Shown here piece by piece: positions 1 through 8,634 of a DNA stretch of 41,519 nt; position 1 is the first letter of the stretch, and each line of letters opens with the position of its first letter. The position numbers and the translations under genes are program-made. Location of the stretch: NCBI RefSeq assembly GCF_003712195.1, contig NZ_RDSD01000031.1, positions 1 to 41,519 on the forward strand, in the 5' to 3' direction. The notes beneath the pieces are model-generated. The model made no database searches and was not told the DNA's origin. It saw only the letters and a program-made list of their open reading frames with translations. This DNA is from Proteiniphilum sp. X52 (GTDB taxonomy: Bacteria; Bacteroidota; Bacteroidia; Bacteroidales; Dysgonomonadaceae).

Positions 1-6
1 TCGCCA

Positions 7-2682
7 TTAGACTAAAGAGTTAGAAAAGTGAACGGATATCCCCGTTTTGCGTGGGTGGATATCCTCCGTTTTCAGCAATATCTCCGCCGGGCGCATGTTA
101 TAGACTGAATAATAGCTGCTGATGTCGCTATAGGAATAGGTTACGAATTGCTTCGTGTTGAAGACGTTCGTATAGTCGAGAATCCAATCTACTTTTTTCA
201 TTTTATAGCGCACACTCAGATTGCCAAACCACGACGAACGCGCCGACGATTCGATGGCATCATTGTAATAGTGGTTGAATTCGACATTGAAAACTAGCCC
301 TTTTTTAGGAATAAACGAGGTGCTGAACCTCTGATTCAGATAATTGGCAGCCGGCATTTTGCTGTTGTTGAACCGGTTGTGATTCCGGGAAAATATGGCA
401 GCATAGCTTACGATCATAACCCGGCTGATATTGGAACTAATGGATGGCGAAACGGAATAAGCGTTTGAGTGGATACCGGCAATAATTCCTTGATGTAATG
501 CCAGCGATTTACTGCTGTTGTAATTGGTATATAATTTCACCTCAGAACTAATGGCATCAATGCTTTTACCCAACGATAATCCGAAGCCCCATCTATCGGA
601 ACTGTTGCCATATTTGATGCTTGTGGTTTGCGTTAAAATGCCGTTGTAAATGACATCGGATAACGAGTTTCTCCAAGTATGGGCGTAATTAAGGTTTACC
701 GATGCAAACAGTGTCGTAAACGGATTTTTATAAGAAAGACTCATATAGCCATCGCCGGTTCTGCTTTCGTTTTGCAAATCGCTGTTCCGGCTCATCGACC
801 GGTAATTGTTCATGATATATCCCCGATAATCATCGTTCATACTTCCGATGCTGTTTCGGAAAGATAAATTGGATAACAGCGTTATACGGGGTGTAATCGT
901 TGATTTCAACCTAAGATATGGCGCATAGAGCAGATAGCCCCGATTTTGATCGATGTTCCGCACTTTGTCGCTACGGTCGACCAACATATATTTCACATCG
1001 AAATAGAGATAAGGATTAAAAACATCGGAGAATTTATAATTCATCTTCGGCGAAAAATTGAAAAATATCTCGTTTCGGTTGAATTTATTGCGCAAGCTAT
1101 CCGCTATAAATTTTTGTGGAGGGTTACCGGAGGAAAGACCCGTTTCTAACGAATGGAAATTGAAAGTTGAACCAAAAGAATATCCCAACCCCAGTTTTTT
1201 CCAACTTTTATTGTAACCCGACAGGTTGAGGTCTCCATACAAGTGGTTGTGTAAAACGTTTTGTTGTAAAGGAGGCGTTACATCTCCCAGATTTTCAAAC
1301 ATTACCGGTGAGATTCGTAATGATTGATTTTGATGGTTATATCCTATTGACGCCGATATCTTATTGTTTTTCTTGCCTTTCCGACGCAAGTATTCAAAAG
1401 AGTTTGAAAGATTGATGGCGGGCTGTTCCAATTGTTGTTCGATTGGATTATCCTGTCGGACAAACCCCGACTCGTCGTTCCATTTTCCCGAAAAGTTGAA
1501 CGTGTTGTTTACAAAATAGTCATCGGTATTGGCTTCGTAAGTAAAAGAACTTTCCATATCACGCTTTATCAGCTTTGAATTCATATCTTCTTCGATAATG
1601 ATATTGTCCGAGCTGTCTATAAAAAGTTCTTGTCGGGAATAACTGTCCCGTTTCTGTTGGTCGAAGATATAGCTCACATTGGAAGTGAATGTATGATCTT
1701 TTTTGAGTGTGCGAATATCGTTGAGTGAAACCATGTGTGCATCGTTGAACAGGTGATGCTGTTGCCCTATGCCCGGAGGTGACGGTTTTACGATACTTAG
1801 ATTTGGTTCCGATGATGTAAATCTCGAACCATTATAGAAAGACGAAAGCTCTGCGGCAACATCTTTTCCCGTATTGTCGTTCTTATAAACGAGCATATTT
1901 TGCTGTGTGCGGGTAAAACGCATGCCTACCAGTTCGTTGCTCAATAACACCGAAGGCAGCCCCACACCAAGTTGTGCGGTAGCGAAAAATGCGCCAAGGG
2001 AAGACACTTTTAATTTCAGGTTGATGGCTGCGGCGTCGGGCAATTCCATATCTTTGAGGGCTTTCACCGGTTGGTGATTCTCCATCACTTCCACCGATGC
2101 CACTTTTTTTGCATCGATATTTTGTGTGGCGATGCCGTATTTGCCTTTCATCAAGTCCAATCCTTCCACATAAAATTTGCTGATGGCTTTGTTTTGGTAG
2201 AGGATTTGTCCCGACGAAAGCACTTGTATGCCCGGCAGCTTTTTCAGCACGTCGGCGATGCTGCTGTCGGTCTCATCCAAAAAACTGGAAACGTTATAAC
2301 TGATGGTATCCCCTTTTTGCCTTATCTTGGGTGCTTTCACGATAACTTCCTTTAGTTCGGTAATTTTTTCGTTAACGAAAAAATCGATTGATCCTATATC
2401 GCTTTTTATGTTTTTTGAATGGCGTTCGATGGTCATTGCCGATACTGTCACCGTCACCGAATCGGGTAGTTCGTTGCGTTTCAAAGTAAATCTTCCATCA
2501 TCGTTCGTGATACTATAAGTCAGGATGGATGGCGAACCAACGTGGTGCAGGGTAACGGTTGCGCCCGACACCGGTTTACTGCTGTCTTGATAAAGAACAC
2601 GACCGGATATCTCTTTTTGGGCAAATAACAGGCTGGGAGATAACAACAAAATGAATGCAATAAATCGTAAATTAAAATTCAT
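7..2682 (-). CDS. Outer-membrane beta-barrel protein with N-terminal carboxypeptidase-regulatory-like domain (TonB-receptor-like)
   Basis: The 891-residue product starts at the ATG at 2682, because this places a clean signal peptide (MNFNLRFIAFILLLSPSLLFAQ) at the N-terminus; an upstream in-frame ATG at 2709 would add nine unlikely residues. After the signal comes a CarboxypepD_reg-like beta-sandwich (about residues 23-105, with the GRV...PVSGATV pattern). A plug-like segment follows (about 105-220, 'DVLKKLPGIQV...FYVEGLDLM'), and then a long aromatic-rich region of alternating strands typical of a 3-domain outer-membrane barrel. In Bacteroidetes this family usually sits next to GLPGLI proteins, as here. 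The substrate cannot be read from the sequence; uptake or surface export is possible. The gene is complete at both ends. Confidence 0.85.
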   Translation of the reverse strand: MNFNLRFIAFILLLSPSLLFAQKEISGRVLYQDSSKPVSGATVTLHHVGSPSILTYSITNDDGRFTLKRNELPDSVTVTVSAMTIERHSKNIKSDIGSIDFFVNEKITELKEVIVKAPKIRQKGDTISYNVSSFLDETDSSIADVLKKLPGIQVLSSGQILYQNKAISKFYVEGLDLMKGKYGIATQNIDAKKVASVEVMENHQPVKALKDMELPDAAAINLKLKVSSLGAFFATAQLGVGLPSVLLSNELVGMRFTRTQQNMLVYKNDNTGKDVAAELSSFYNGSRFTSSEPNLSIVKPSPPGIGQQHHLFNDAHMVSLNDIRTLKKDHTFTSNVSYIFDQQKRDSYSRQELFIDSSDNIIIEEDMNSKLIKRDMESSFTYEANTDDYFVNNTFNFSGKWNDESGFVRQDNPIEQQLEQPAINLSNSFEYLRRKGKKNNKISASIGYNHQNQSLRISPVMFENLGDVTPPLQQNVLHNHLYGDLNLSGYNKSWKKLGLGYSFGSTFNFHSLETGLSSGNPPQKFIADSLRNKFNRNEIFFNFSPKMNYKFSDVFNPYLYFDVKYMLVDRSDKVRNIDQNRGYLLYAPYLRLKSTITPRITLLSNLSFRNSIGSMNDDYRGYIMNNYRSMSRNSDLQNESRTGDGYMSLSYKNPFTTLFASVNLNYAHTWRNSLSDVIYNGILTQTTSIKYGNSSDRWGFGLSLGKSIDAISSEVKLYTNYNSSKSLALHQGIIAGIHSNAYSVSPSISSNISRVMIVSYAAIFSRNHNRFNNSKMPAANYLNQRFSTSFIPKKGLVFNVEFNHYYNDAIESSARSSWFGNLSVRYKMKKVDWILDYTNVFNTKQFVTYSYSDISSYYSVYNMRPAEILLKTEDIHPRKTGISVHFSNSLV

Positions 2683-2708
2683 GCAGATGAGGTGTTTACA
2701 TAAACGCA

Positions 2709-2867
2709 TTATTGTTGCAACTCCAATGGAGGATATTTATATGGATTTTTATGGGATATATAGATAAATGTTTGGTCATTGTAATATCCTAAATAAATGT
2801 TTCTGTTTAAGTTTTCAAGCAAATTGTAATAATCTGTGAAGTTTTTACAATCTCCATATTTTCTATT
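2709..2867 (-). pseudogene. C-terminal fragment of a second GLPGLI-family protein
   Basis: This stretch encodes the tail of a 95-aa chimeric ORF (2709-2996). It aligns by eye with the end of the intact GLPGLI protein upstream (3251-4102): both have a Lys/Glu-rich piece with 'xCKxxxxY', about 30 variable residues, and a terminal Pro-Leu-Glu-Leu/Ile motif ('YPPLELQQ' versus 'IIPLEIEQ'), which is the typical GLPGLI ending. The N-terminal about 230 residues, including the GLPGLI motif and signal peptide, are missing and replaced by transposase sequence. It directly precedes the barrel gene, which is the position a functional partner would occupy. Confidence 0.6.
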
Positions 2868-2903
2868 TTCAGGAGGGGTTATACCTGCACCTTCAACTTG
2901 TTC

Positions 2904-3138
2904 ATAAGCACTCACACTTTCGGCCATTCCCTTCGGGTGCCATTCAACGCCTTTGTTGGCGAAATTGCCAACTAATTCCCGCTTTTTTGTATCCACCGAT
3001 ATTACCGGTTGTCCTTCTGATCAAGCTCTTTCCGCCTCTCCCAAGTGCTTTGGCCTCAGACGCAGCATATATCCGGGCTTGCTCTTCATTCAGGTAAGGA
3101 ATAAATTCCTTCATTTTTTCTATTACCTCTGTTTTCAT
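2904..3138 (-). pseudogene. ISAzo13-family transposase relic
   Basis: Two short pieces of an ISAzo13-type transposase lie here in different frames. The first, from the ATG at 3138, carries the family N-terminus ('LNEEQARIYAASEAKALG' then 'GGKSLIRRTTG'). The second carries the internal 'PVISVDTKKRELVGNF' and 'EWHPKG' signature of the catalytic region. About 200 residues that normally separate these parts are absent, and the join (around 2990-3015) is out of frame. The element is therefore long dead. No terminal inverted repeats could be identified. Family assignment rests on remembered motifs; I am fairly sure of the ISAzo13 call. Confidence 0.65.
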
Positions 3139-3174
3139 AATACAAAAGGTAAATAAAAAATATTAATTGTCAAA

Positions 3175-3255
3175 TTAATTCGTTACATTCCTATAAGTGT
3201 TGTTTGAATAAAATATTTTATCTTCATTTACGAATTGTTTTGTGTTGCGATTATT
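3175..3255 (-). pseudogene. Possible C-terminal relic of a second outer-membrane barrel gene
   Basis: A frame here reads 'NNRNTKQFVNEDKIFYSN' and ends at a TAA. It resembles the end of the intact barrel protein ('NVFNTKQFVTYSYSD...YYSVYN'). At the DNA level a stretch of about 20 bases matches the barrel gene near 131-155 with two differences. It begins immediately after the GLPGLI stop codon, which is where a barrel partner gene might sit. The piece is short, so chance similarity is not excluded. Confidence 0.3.
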
Positions 3256-4102
3256 GTTCTATTTCTAACGGAATTATATTTTTGGACTGTGCTATTTCTA
3301 TATAATAAAGATTAGTTTTCTCTTGTATTCGAATAACCTTTTTTTGTGATTTCACAATATCTTGATACTGCTTTAAGTCTTTACAAACTTCTGTTTTTTT
3401 ATCATAAGATATATTTATTGGTTTATCTTTTATTTTTTCAATGCCCATTGCACAAAACCGAAAAAGGCCATCAGTTGTATTTGCTTCAAGTATAAGACCG
3501 GGCAGTCCGTATAGCTTCCAAGGCCCCTCATTTATGGGAATATCCATTGTAAAATACGCTTCATAGGTTCTACCCCTAAACTCTGTTATTGCTTTTTGAC
3601 ATAGATAATCTAAAATCCTACACGTATCGCCCTCTATACTCCATGTCTGTGGAGCTAAATCTTCCTTCAGGAACACTGAAATAGACGAAACACCCAAATT
3701 TTGGCATTGTGTGTAAACCATATTATTTACTCTGTTTTTAGATATGGTAAATGGAATATGATTGTCAGAATTAAACGTTTTTTTCTTTTCAATATCTAAC
3801 AATAGATCATTTATATCTTTAGGGTTTTGGACAAGAACTACGAAATCTATTTCGCCTGTACTCATGGCATCACTAATCATATTGTTTTTCGCAGATGCAG
3901 TTAAATCATAGAAGGATGATAATTTTTCACCTATATCCAGGGCCATTGTATCTACTCGAGATAAAGCTTCTTCTTTCGGATTGTTTTGAATGAAAGAGTA
4001 TGTAATTCTGATATTTACAGAATCGTTGTCAATTTGTATTGTTTGTGCATGAACCTCAACAAATAAAATAAAGACAATAAATGAGAGTATTATTTTTTCC
4101 AT
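3251..4102 (-). CDS. GLPGLI family protein
   Basis: This 283-aa secreted protein has a signal peptide (MEKIILSFIVFILFVEVHAQ, cleavage after AQ20). The family-defining motif is at residues 193-204 ('GPWKLYGLPGLI'), preceded by the usual 'A(Y)FT.DIPI' strand. It ends with the characteristic Pro-Leu-Glu tail. GLPGLI proteins are a Bacteroidetes family of unknown biochemical function, often encoded beside outer-membrane barrel proteins and, in some genomes, peptide-export cassettes. Here it is followed by a broken GLPGLI copy and an intact barrel gene, and preceded by a C39-like/VKOR/DsbA gene on the same strand, so a shared transcript is plausible. Length and termini are normal for the family. 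Confidence 0.9.
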   Translation of the reverse strand: MEKIILSFIVFILFVEVHAQTIQIDNDSVNIRITYSFIQNNPKEEALSRVDTMALDIGEKLSSFYDLTASAKNNMISDAMSTGEIDFVVLVQNPKDINDLLLDIEKKKTFNSDNHIPFTISKNRVNNMVYTQCQNLGVSSISVFLKEDLAPQTWSIEGDTCRILDYLCQKAITEFRGRTYEAYFTMDIPINEGPWKLYGLPGLILEANTTDGLFRFCAMGIEKIKDKPINISYDKKTEVCKDLKQYQDIVKSQKKVIRIQEKTNLYYIEIAQSKNIIPLEIEQ

Positions 4103-4271
4103 CTTTTATAAACTATTTTAATTTATATGATTATCCGCAAAGTGTCCTAATAAAATCCGGACAATCAACGGTTGATTTTTAATAAAAATGTGAATTAAAA
4201 GTTTTGCAGCAAATTTGTTAACTGTACCAACCTTTTCGGATGCTGCTTTCCTAATCAGGTTGATTTTATTG

Positions 4272-5822
4272 TTAAATATCCAATTCTGAAATATAACGGA
4301 TATCTTCAATCTTAAAACTATCCGGCAGTTTGTATCCATTTACCAATATTGTCGGCGTGGCCCTTAGCCCCGACTGTTCCTTCCATTGTTCATGCAATTC
4401 AAACTCTCTTGCCACTTCCTGCTCTTCAGTGTCTATCGGATACAGCTTAAAGAATCCCTCTTTATTAAACTTCCCTTTCTCAAACCATTGGTCATAAATG
4501 TCTTTGGCTTCGCCGTTTTTTTGGAAATAAGCCCCGATAAGGAATTTATTGGATATTTCCAGTTCTTTATTGAAAGAGGAAAAAATGTACTGCACACAGA
4601 TATCCTTATTCTGTTCCAACAATCCATTTATACGTAGGTGCATCCGGGAACAGGGATTGCAATGGGGATTTGAAAATACTGTTACCAGCAGGTTTGAGCC
4701 GGTATTTCCCAATAATATCCGGGATGTTTTTGTAGTCACCTCATAGCGGGGTTGTTTCCTTAGTAGCGCGGCAAAGACATCTTCATTGGCCTTTATACTG
4801 TTTATCTCATACTGAATGTTTTCAAGGTTAGTACTCCGGCCAATAATCGGAACAAGTACATTAATAATTAAAATTGATATGACGTATATGCTGCAAGATA
4901 TTGCCAGACCCGAGAAGTTAACCGAGGAAAAACGGGTATATCCAAATACCATTCCGGTGATAAAAATACCCCATAAGAGCAACATGGTTCCTAAACATAA
5001 AGGACACCATTGTTTTGCCTTGAACTTCTGATACCAAATACTCCAAACACTATATGGCAGACAAAAGATATTGATGAAAAGTAAACAGGGAATAAACGAC
5101 GGTAAAAAACAAAGTATAATTGTGTTCGAGATAAAATACCCCATCCCAACCTCACTCCAACTCAAAACACCAAATAGCTTTGCATCATCCGACTCGAGGA
5201 TATTATTGCAATCACTGTATTTGAACAGTGAACATAACCTGTCGGCATAACTGTTTTGGATATGCAGTTGTTTCAAAAGCAACAGATAATCTATATATAT
5301 ACCTGAAAGACTGATTACCAACAATAATAGCAACCCTGGTTGTAAATAGCTTTTATTGGAAATGAAAGCAATAGCAAATAAAAAAATGAGAATTGCAAAA
5401 ATGGCTATTTTCCGCAGAATATTGAATAACTCTTCCCGGAAGTGTATTCCATATTCAGGTTCAACTGAGTTTTGACCAGGTTCTGCAACCAAAATAATGC
5501 CGGTCCATATTTTGAAAAAATCTCCCAATGGAACCTTTATTCTTTTATCCCTTTCGAAAAATTGGATTTCATCCGTGAATATTTTTTCAACGACTACAAA
5601 TTCACTCCCTGTATGGGCAATAAAAGGAGTTTCTATTGAATAGATATCATTCTTGTCCTGAACCCTTATCCCTGCGTTTTCGATACCATAATCAGTAAGC
5701 ATAGAGGAAATTCCGTACAAATTGTATTTGTGAGGGTGCTCGTTGAAGAATCGACTCGAAAAAAAACGCGTATGTTTTATCTTCAACAAATTCAGGAAAG
5801 ATATGGAAATATTACTTCCCAT
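4272..5822 (-). CDS. C39-peptidase-like / vitamin K epoxide reductase (VKOR) / DsbA-like thioredoxin fusion
   Basis: The 516-aa membrane protein has three parts. Residues 1-120 resemble a bacteriocin-processing C39 peptidase fold ('NEHPHKYNLYGISSML') but contain no cysteine at all, so this domain should be catalytically dead and may only bind leader peptides. Residues about 135-330 form a VKOR domain with several membrane helices, a loop Cys pair (C197, C205) and the active CxxC (C273-C276, 'WCPLC'). Residues about 345-516 form a periplasmic thioredoxin/DsbA-like domain with C388-x-x-C391 ('HCNPC') and a cis-Pro at P490 ('ATPT'). VKOR plus a DsbA-like domain is a known disulfide-forming pair, and the C39-like domain ties this type to exported double-glycine peptides. 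No ABC exporter lies beside it. Confidence 0.85.
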   Translation of the reverse strand: MGSNISISFLNLLKIKHTRFFSSRFFNEHPHKYNLYGISSMLTDYGIENAGIRVQDKNDIYSIETPFIAHTGSEFVVVEKIFTDEIQFFERDKRIKVPLGDFFKIWTGIILVAEPGQNSVEPEYGIHFREELFNILRKIAIFAILIFLFAIAFISNKSYLQPGLLLLLVISLSGIYIDYLLLLKQLHIQNSYADRLCSLFKYSDCNNILESDDAKLFGVLSWSEVGMGYFISNTIILCFLPSFIPCLLFINIFCLPYSVWSIWYQKFKAKQWCPLCLGTMLLLWGIFITGMVFGYTRFSSVNFSGLAISCSIYVISILIINVLVPIIGRSTNLENIQYEINSIKANEDVFAALLRKQPRYEVTTKTSRILLGNTGSNLLVTVFSNPHCNPCSRMHLRINGLLEQNKDICVQYIFSSFNKELEISNKFLIGAYFQKNGEAKDIYDQWFEKGKFNKEGFFKLYPIDTEEQEVAREFELHEQWKEQSGLRATPTILVNGYKLPDSFKIEDIRYISELDI

Positions 5823-5903
5823 ACGTCGTATTTCATGTTCTAAAATGTATTAGCTGTTACAAATAAACATTATATTTATTGTCCGGCAAAATAAAATTCT
5901 ATG

Positions 5904-6156
5904 TTATAAAACATAAACTGCCTTACGTTGTTTCGAGGAAAGACTGGTAAATAAATCATCCACGCTTTTCTTGCCTCGACCAGATACAACCTCGATGACC
6001 ACTCCAGCGCGCTCATCTGATAAAATGCTTAAATACTGAGTCCTTTTTTTATTGATTTTTCATCAACGCTCAAATAGGCATAATATTTATCGACATCTCT
6101 TCGTTCTAATCCGCAAGAGACACTCCTTCGCATAATCCTGCTTACCTGCGGGTAAC
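5904..6156 (-). pseudogene. ISL3-family transposase relic (frameshifted)
   Basis: The 334-base gap between the VKOR fusion and the S46 peptidase holds a decayed transposase piece. One frame reads 'SYPQVSRIMRRSVSCGLERR' and then 'YLSVDEKSIKKG', the ISL3 catalytic signature (VDEKSF-like). The reading shifts after KKG and continues in another frame as 'QYLSILSDERAGVVIEVV' plus 'SGRGKKSVDDLF', again ISL3-like. Both the beginning and end of the transposase are missing. The 81 bases between 5823 and 5903 are AT-rich and presumably hold the upstream region of the VKOR gene. Confidence 0.6.
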
Positions 6157-8373
6157 TTAACGAAATAGTTCCAACTCTTCTATCAGATGGTCGGCTCCCG
6201 CGAACTTATCGATCACAAAAAGCACATACCGGATATCCACGATGATACTTCTCTGGTAATCGGGTAAATACTCTATATCCCCTCCTACCCCTTCCCAGTT
6301 CCGGTCAAAATTGATCCCGATGAGTTCTCCTTTACCGTTCAACACAGGGCTTCCGGAGTTACCGCCCGTAGTATGGGTAGTAGCGACGAAATTGACCGGC
6401 ATATCGCCCTCGGCCAGGGCATAACTACCGAAATCCTTTTCCTTATAAAGAGTTTTCAGTTTTTCCGCCACCACAAACTCCCAGTTATCGGGATCCTCTT
6501 TTTCCATCACACCTTTCAAGGTGGTCTGATGGGCATAAGTGACCGCATCACGGGGCTGGTAGCCTTTCACCTGCCCGTAAGTGAGCCTTAAGGTAAGGTT
6601 GGCATCGGGAAAATGGGCATAGGATCCGTCCATGGCGAGAATCCCCTCCATATAGGTACGGTGCGCCAGTGAGAAGGGCACATCATATTTACCGAGTTGA
6701 TTGCCGAGGGAAAGCGCCTCTTGGTTCACCGAACGGGCAAACAGGAACATAGGATCATTCCTCAATTGCCCCATCCTAACCTTATCGGAGATGAACGCGC
6801 GGGGATCGGAATAAAACAAGTCCCAATTCTCCCTGTTTCCAAATAGAGACCGATCAAAAATATCATCAATAAATGCCTCCACATCGCCATTGAACCGGGT
6901 ATGGAGAAGATTGAACAAAGCAGGTTGTTTTTCAGCGTCGACCAGCCGGGCATATTCGGTGATCATGGCCGCGGAGACCCTTTTATCGACCTCAATATTG
7001 TAATCCTTATCGGCAAATAAGTTATAATCCTGCTCCACTTGCAGGACTGCCTCCTCTATGCCATCCGTCACGCTGGAATCCGCCCCTTCGGCCGCGCCAC
7101 TGTCCACCGCTTGTATCAGCATATTCCATCCCCGTTGAGGCACATTGGCAAACTCCACAGCCCGTATGATTCCTTCATTGAGCATCCAGCTCCTGTAACG
7201 TAGATCGGCTCTTTCATCCACTATCCGTTCAATTTCCTTCAGCGCGTCGATATATTCAGGTTTTCGATTATTTTTCGCCCATTCCGACAAACGATTCTGC
7301 TGTTCCCGCTTCAACTGTTCGAAATCGCGCATATCAATAGCCCAGTTGGTGCCAATGGCATTTTTATAGGCATTGGTGGAGCCGGAATATTTAGCTGCAT
7401 ATTGGATCTTTACCGCCGGATCGTTCAGCATCTCCTCCAACATAACCTTCTGGCGGACGTCCCGCATACCGACACGCACCCTGTTATCGATATCTCTTCG
7501 TTCGGCCACTTCCCATGAGGTATAGTACTTATGGGTTGTACCGGGAAATCCCATGATCATCGCAAAGTCACCCTCCCGCACTCCTCCGGTGGATATTTTC
7601 AACCATCGTCTGGGTTTGAGCGGCACATTCTCCGGCGAGTAATCGGCCGGATTCCCCTCTTTGTCGGCATAGATCCGGAACAACGCAAAATCGCCCGTAT
7701 GGCGTGGCCACATCCAGTTATCGGTATCGGCGCCAAACTTGCCGATGGAGCTCGGCGGAGCACCTACAAGGCGAATATCGGAATAGATCTTTTTGGTAAA
7801 CATATAGTATTGATTACCGTTAAAGAAAGGCTTTATCTCCACTTCGGTACCGGGAATGGCCAAGAGTCCCTCTCCTGCTTTCTCCCGTGCAATCCGGTTA
7901 AGATAAGAGGGCGAAAGAAAGAAAACACCGTCGGTATCCTCCTCTTTATCCCTTTCAAGGCATTGTTTCACATAATCTGTCACATCTTCCATCCGGTCGA
8001 TAAAGGCAACAGTCAGCCCCGGGTTGGGAAGTTCTTCGGCTCTGGTCATTGCCCAGAAACCCTCATCCAGATAATTATCTTCCAACGAGCTATGATTCTG
8101 TATCTGCCCATACCCACAGTGATGATTGGTGAGTACCAAGCCCTCTGACGAGATTACTTCTCCTGTGCATCCTCTTCCGAAAAAGACAACCGCATCCTTC
8201 AACGAAACACCATCAGGATCATAAATATCACGGTCCTCCAGTTCCAGCCCAAGTCTCTGCATCTCGGCCAACTTTTGTTGTTTCAACAGATGGAGCATCC
8301 ACATCCCCTCATCGGCAGAAGCAGTAAAGATAAATGAGCAACACAGGAGCAGATATAACACCAATTTCTTCAT
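6157..8373 (-). CDS. S46 family dipeptidyl-peptidase, DPP11-like
   Basis: The 738-aa secreted serine exopeptidase starts with a signal peptide (MKKLVLYLLLCCSFIFTASA). The chymotrypsin-like triad is visible: H85 in 'TNHHCGY', D228 in 'RHTGDFALF' and S673 in 'GGNSGSPVL'. S46 enzymes release dipeptides from the N-terminus of oligopeptides in the periplasm. Eighteen residues after the catalytic Ser, R691 ('NFDRNWEG') occupies the position that in P. gingivalis enzymes separates Asp/Glu-specific DPP11 (Arg) from DPP7 (Gly), so acidic P1 specificity is likely. Length is typical of the family. It is divergent from glutaminase, which fits a peptide- and amino-acid-using organism. The 3' end abuts the ISL3 relic but appears intact ('LIEELELFR'). 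Confidence 0.92.
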   Translation of the reverse strand: MKKLVLYLLLCCSFIFTASADEGMWMLHLLKQQKLAEMQRLGLELEDRDIYDPDGVSLKDAVVFFGRGCTGEVISSEGLVLTNHHCGYGQIQNHSSLEDNYLDEGFWAMTRAEELPNPGLTVAFIDRMEDVTDYVKQCLERDKEEDTDGVFFLSPSYLNRIAREKAGEGLLAIPGTEVEIKPFFNGNQYYMFTKKIYSDIRLVGAPPSSIGKFGADTDNWMWPRHTGDFALFRIYADKEGNPADYSPENVPLKPRRWLKISTGGVREGDFAMIMGFPGTTHKYYTSWEVAERRDIDNRVRVGMRDVRQKVMLEEMLNDPAVKIQYAAKYSGSTNAYKNAIGTNWAIDMRDFEQLKREQQNRLSEWAKNNRKPEYIDALKEIERIVDERADLRYRSWMLNEGIIRAVEFANVPQRGWNMLIQAVDSGAAEGADSSVTDGIEEAVLQVEQDYNLFADKDYNIEVDKRVSAAMITEYARLVDAEKQPALFNLLHTRFNGDVEAFIDDIFDRSLFGNRENWDLFYSDPRAFISDKVRMGQLRNDPMFLFARSVNQEALSLGNQLGKYDVPFSLAHRTYMEGILAMDGSYAHFPDANLTLRLTYGQVKGYQPRDAVTYAHQTTLKGVMEKEDPDNWEFVVAEKLKTLYKEKDFGSYALAEGDMPVNFVATTHTTGGNSGSPVLNGKGELIGINFDRNWEGVGGDIEYLPDYQRSIIVDIRYVLFVIDKFAGADHLIEELELFR

Positions 8374-8486
8374 AAGATTTTATTTTAGTAAATCCACCTT
8401 TCCATCTTTCCACATTAATTCTCCGTTTGAGCCGATAAAGTTAAGAAAAAATGTCATAAATAAGGTAATTAATTCCCGCATTTCCC

Positions 8487-8494
8487 TATCTTTG
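8487..8494 (+). promoter_or_regulatory. Bacteroidetes-type -7 element (TATCTTTG) upstream of glutaminase
   Basis: TATCTTTG matches the TAnnTTTG -7 consensus exactly. A clear TTTG -33 box is not visible. Transcription from here would place the downstream heptanucleotide array in the 5' untranslated leader of glsA. Confidence 0.4.
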
Positions 8495-8539
8495 GGCTTT
8501 TGAACGTAAGGCTGACGCATAGTTCTTACAAGTCTGTGC

Positions 8540-8622
8540 TTCCAAGTTGCAAGTTCCAAGTTCCAAATTCTAAGTTCTAAGTTCTCAGTTCTCAGTTCTC
8601 AGTTCCAAATTCCAAATTCCAA
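8540..8622 (+). repeat. Heptanucleotide tandem repeat array (TTCYMAR, about 12 units)
   Basis: Eleven complete 7-base units plus one of 6 bases run in register: TTCCAAG, TTGCAAG, TTCCAAG, TTCCAAA, TTCTAAG, TTCTAAG, TTCTCAG three times, and TTCCAAA/TTCCAA at the end. The array ends 12 bases before the glutaminase start codon. An equivalent array in the same orientation lies at 36919-37023. Confidence 0.9.
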
Positions 8623-8634
8623 TCTTTACAACAA

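Noticed and set aside
4118-4339. 73-aa minus-strand frame between GLPGLI and the VKOR fusion
   Set aside because: Overlaps the 3' end of the VKOR fusion in another frame; examined as a possible double-glycine peptide but has no leader.
7531-8148. 205-aa plus-strand open frame
   Set aside because: Antisense shadow of the S46 peptidase; the opposite strand has catalytic motifs and the shadow has no recognisable domain.
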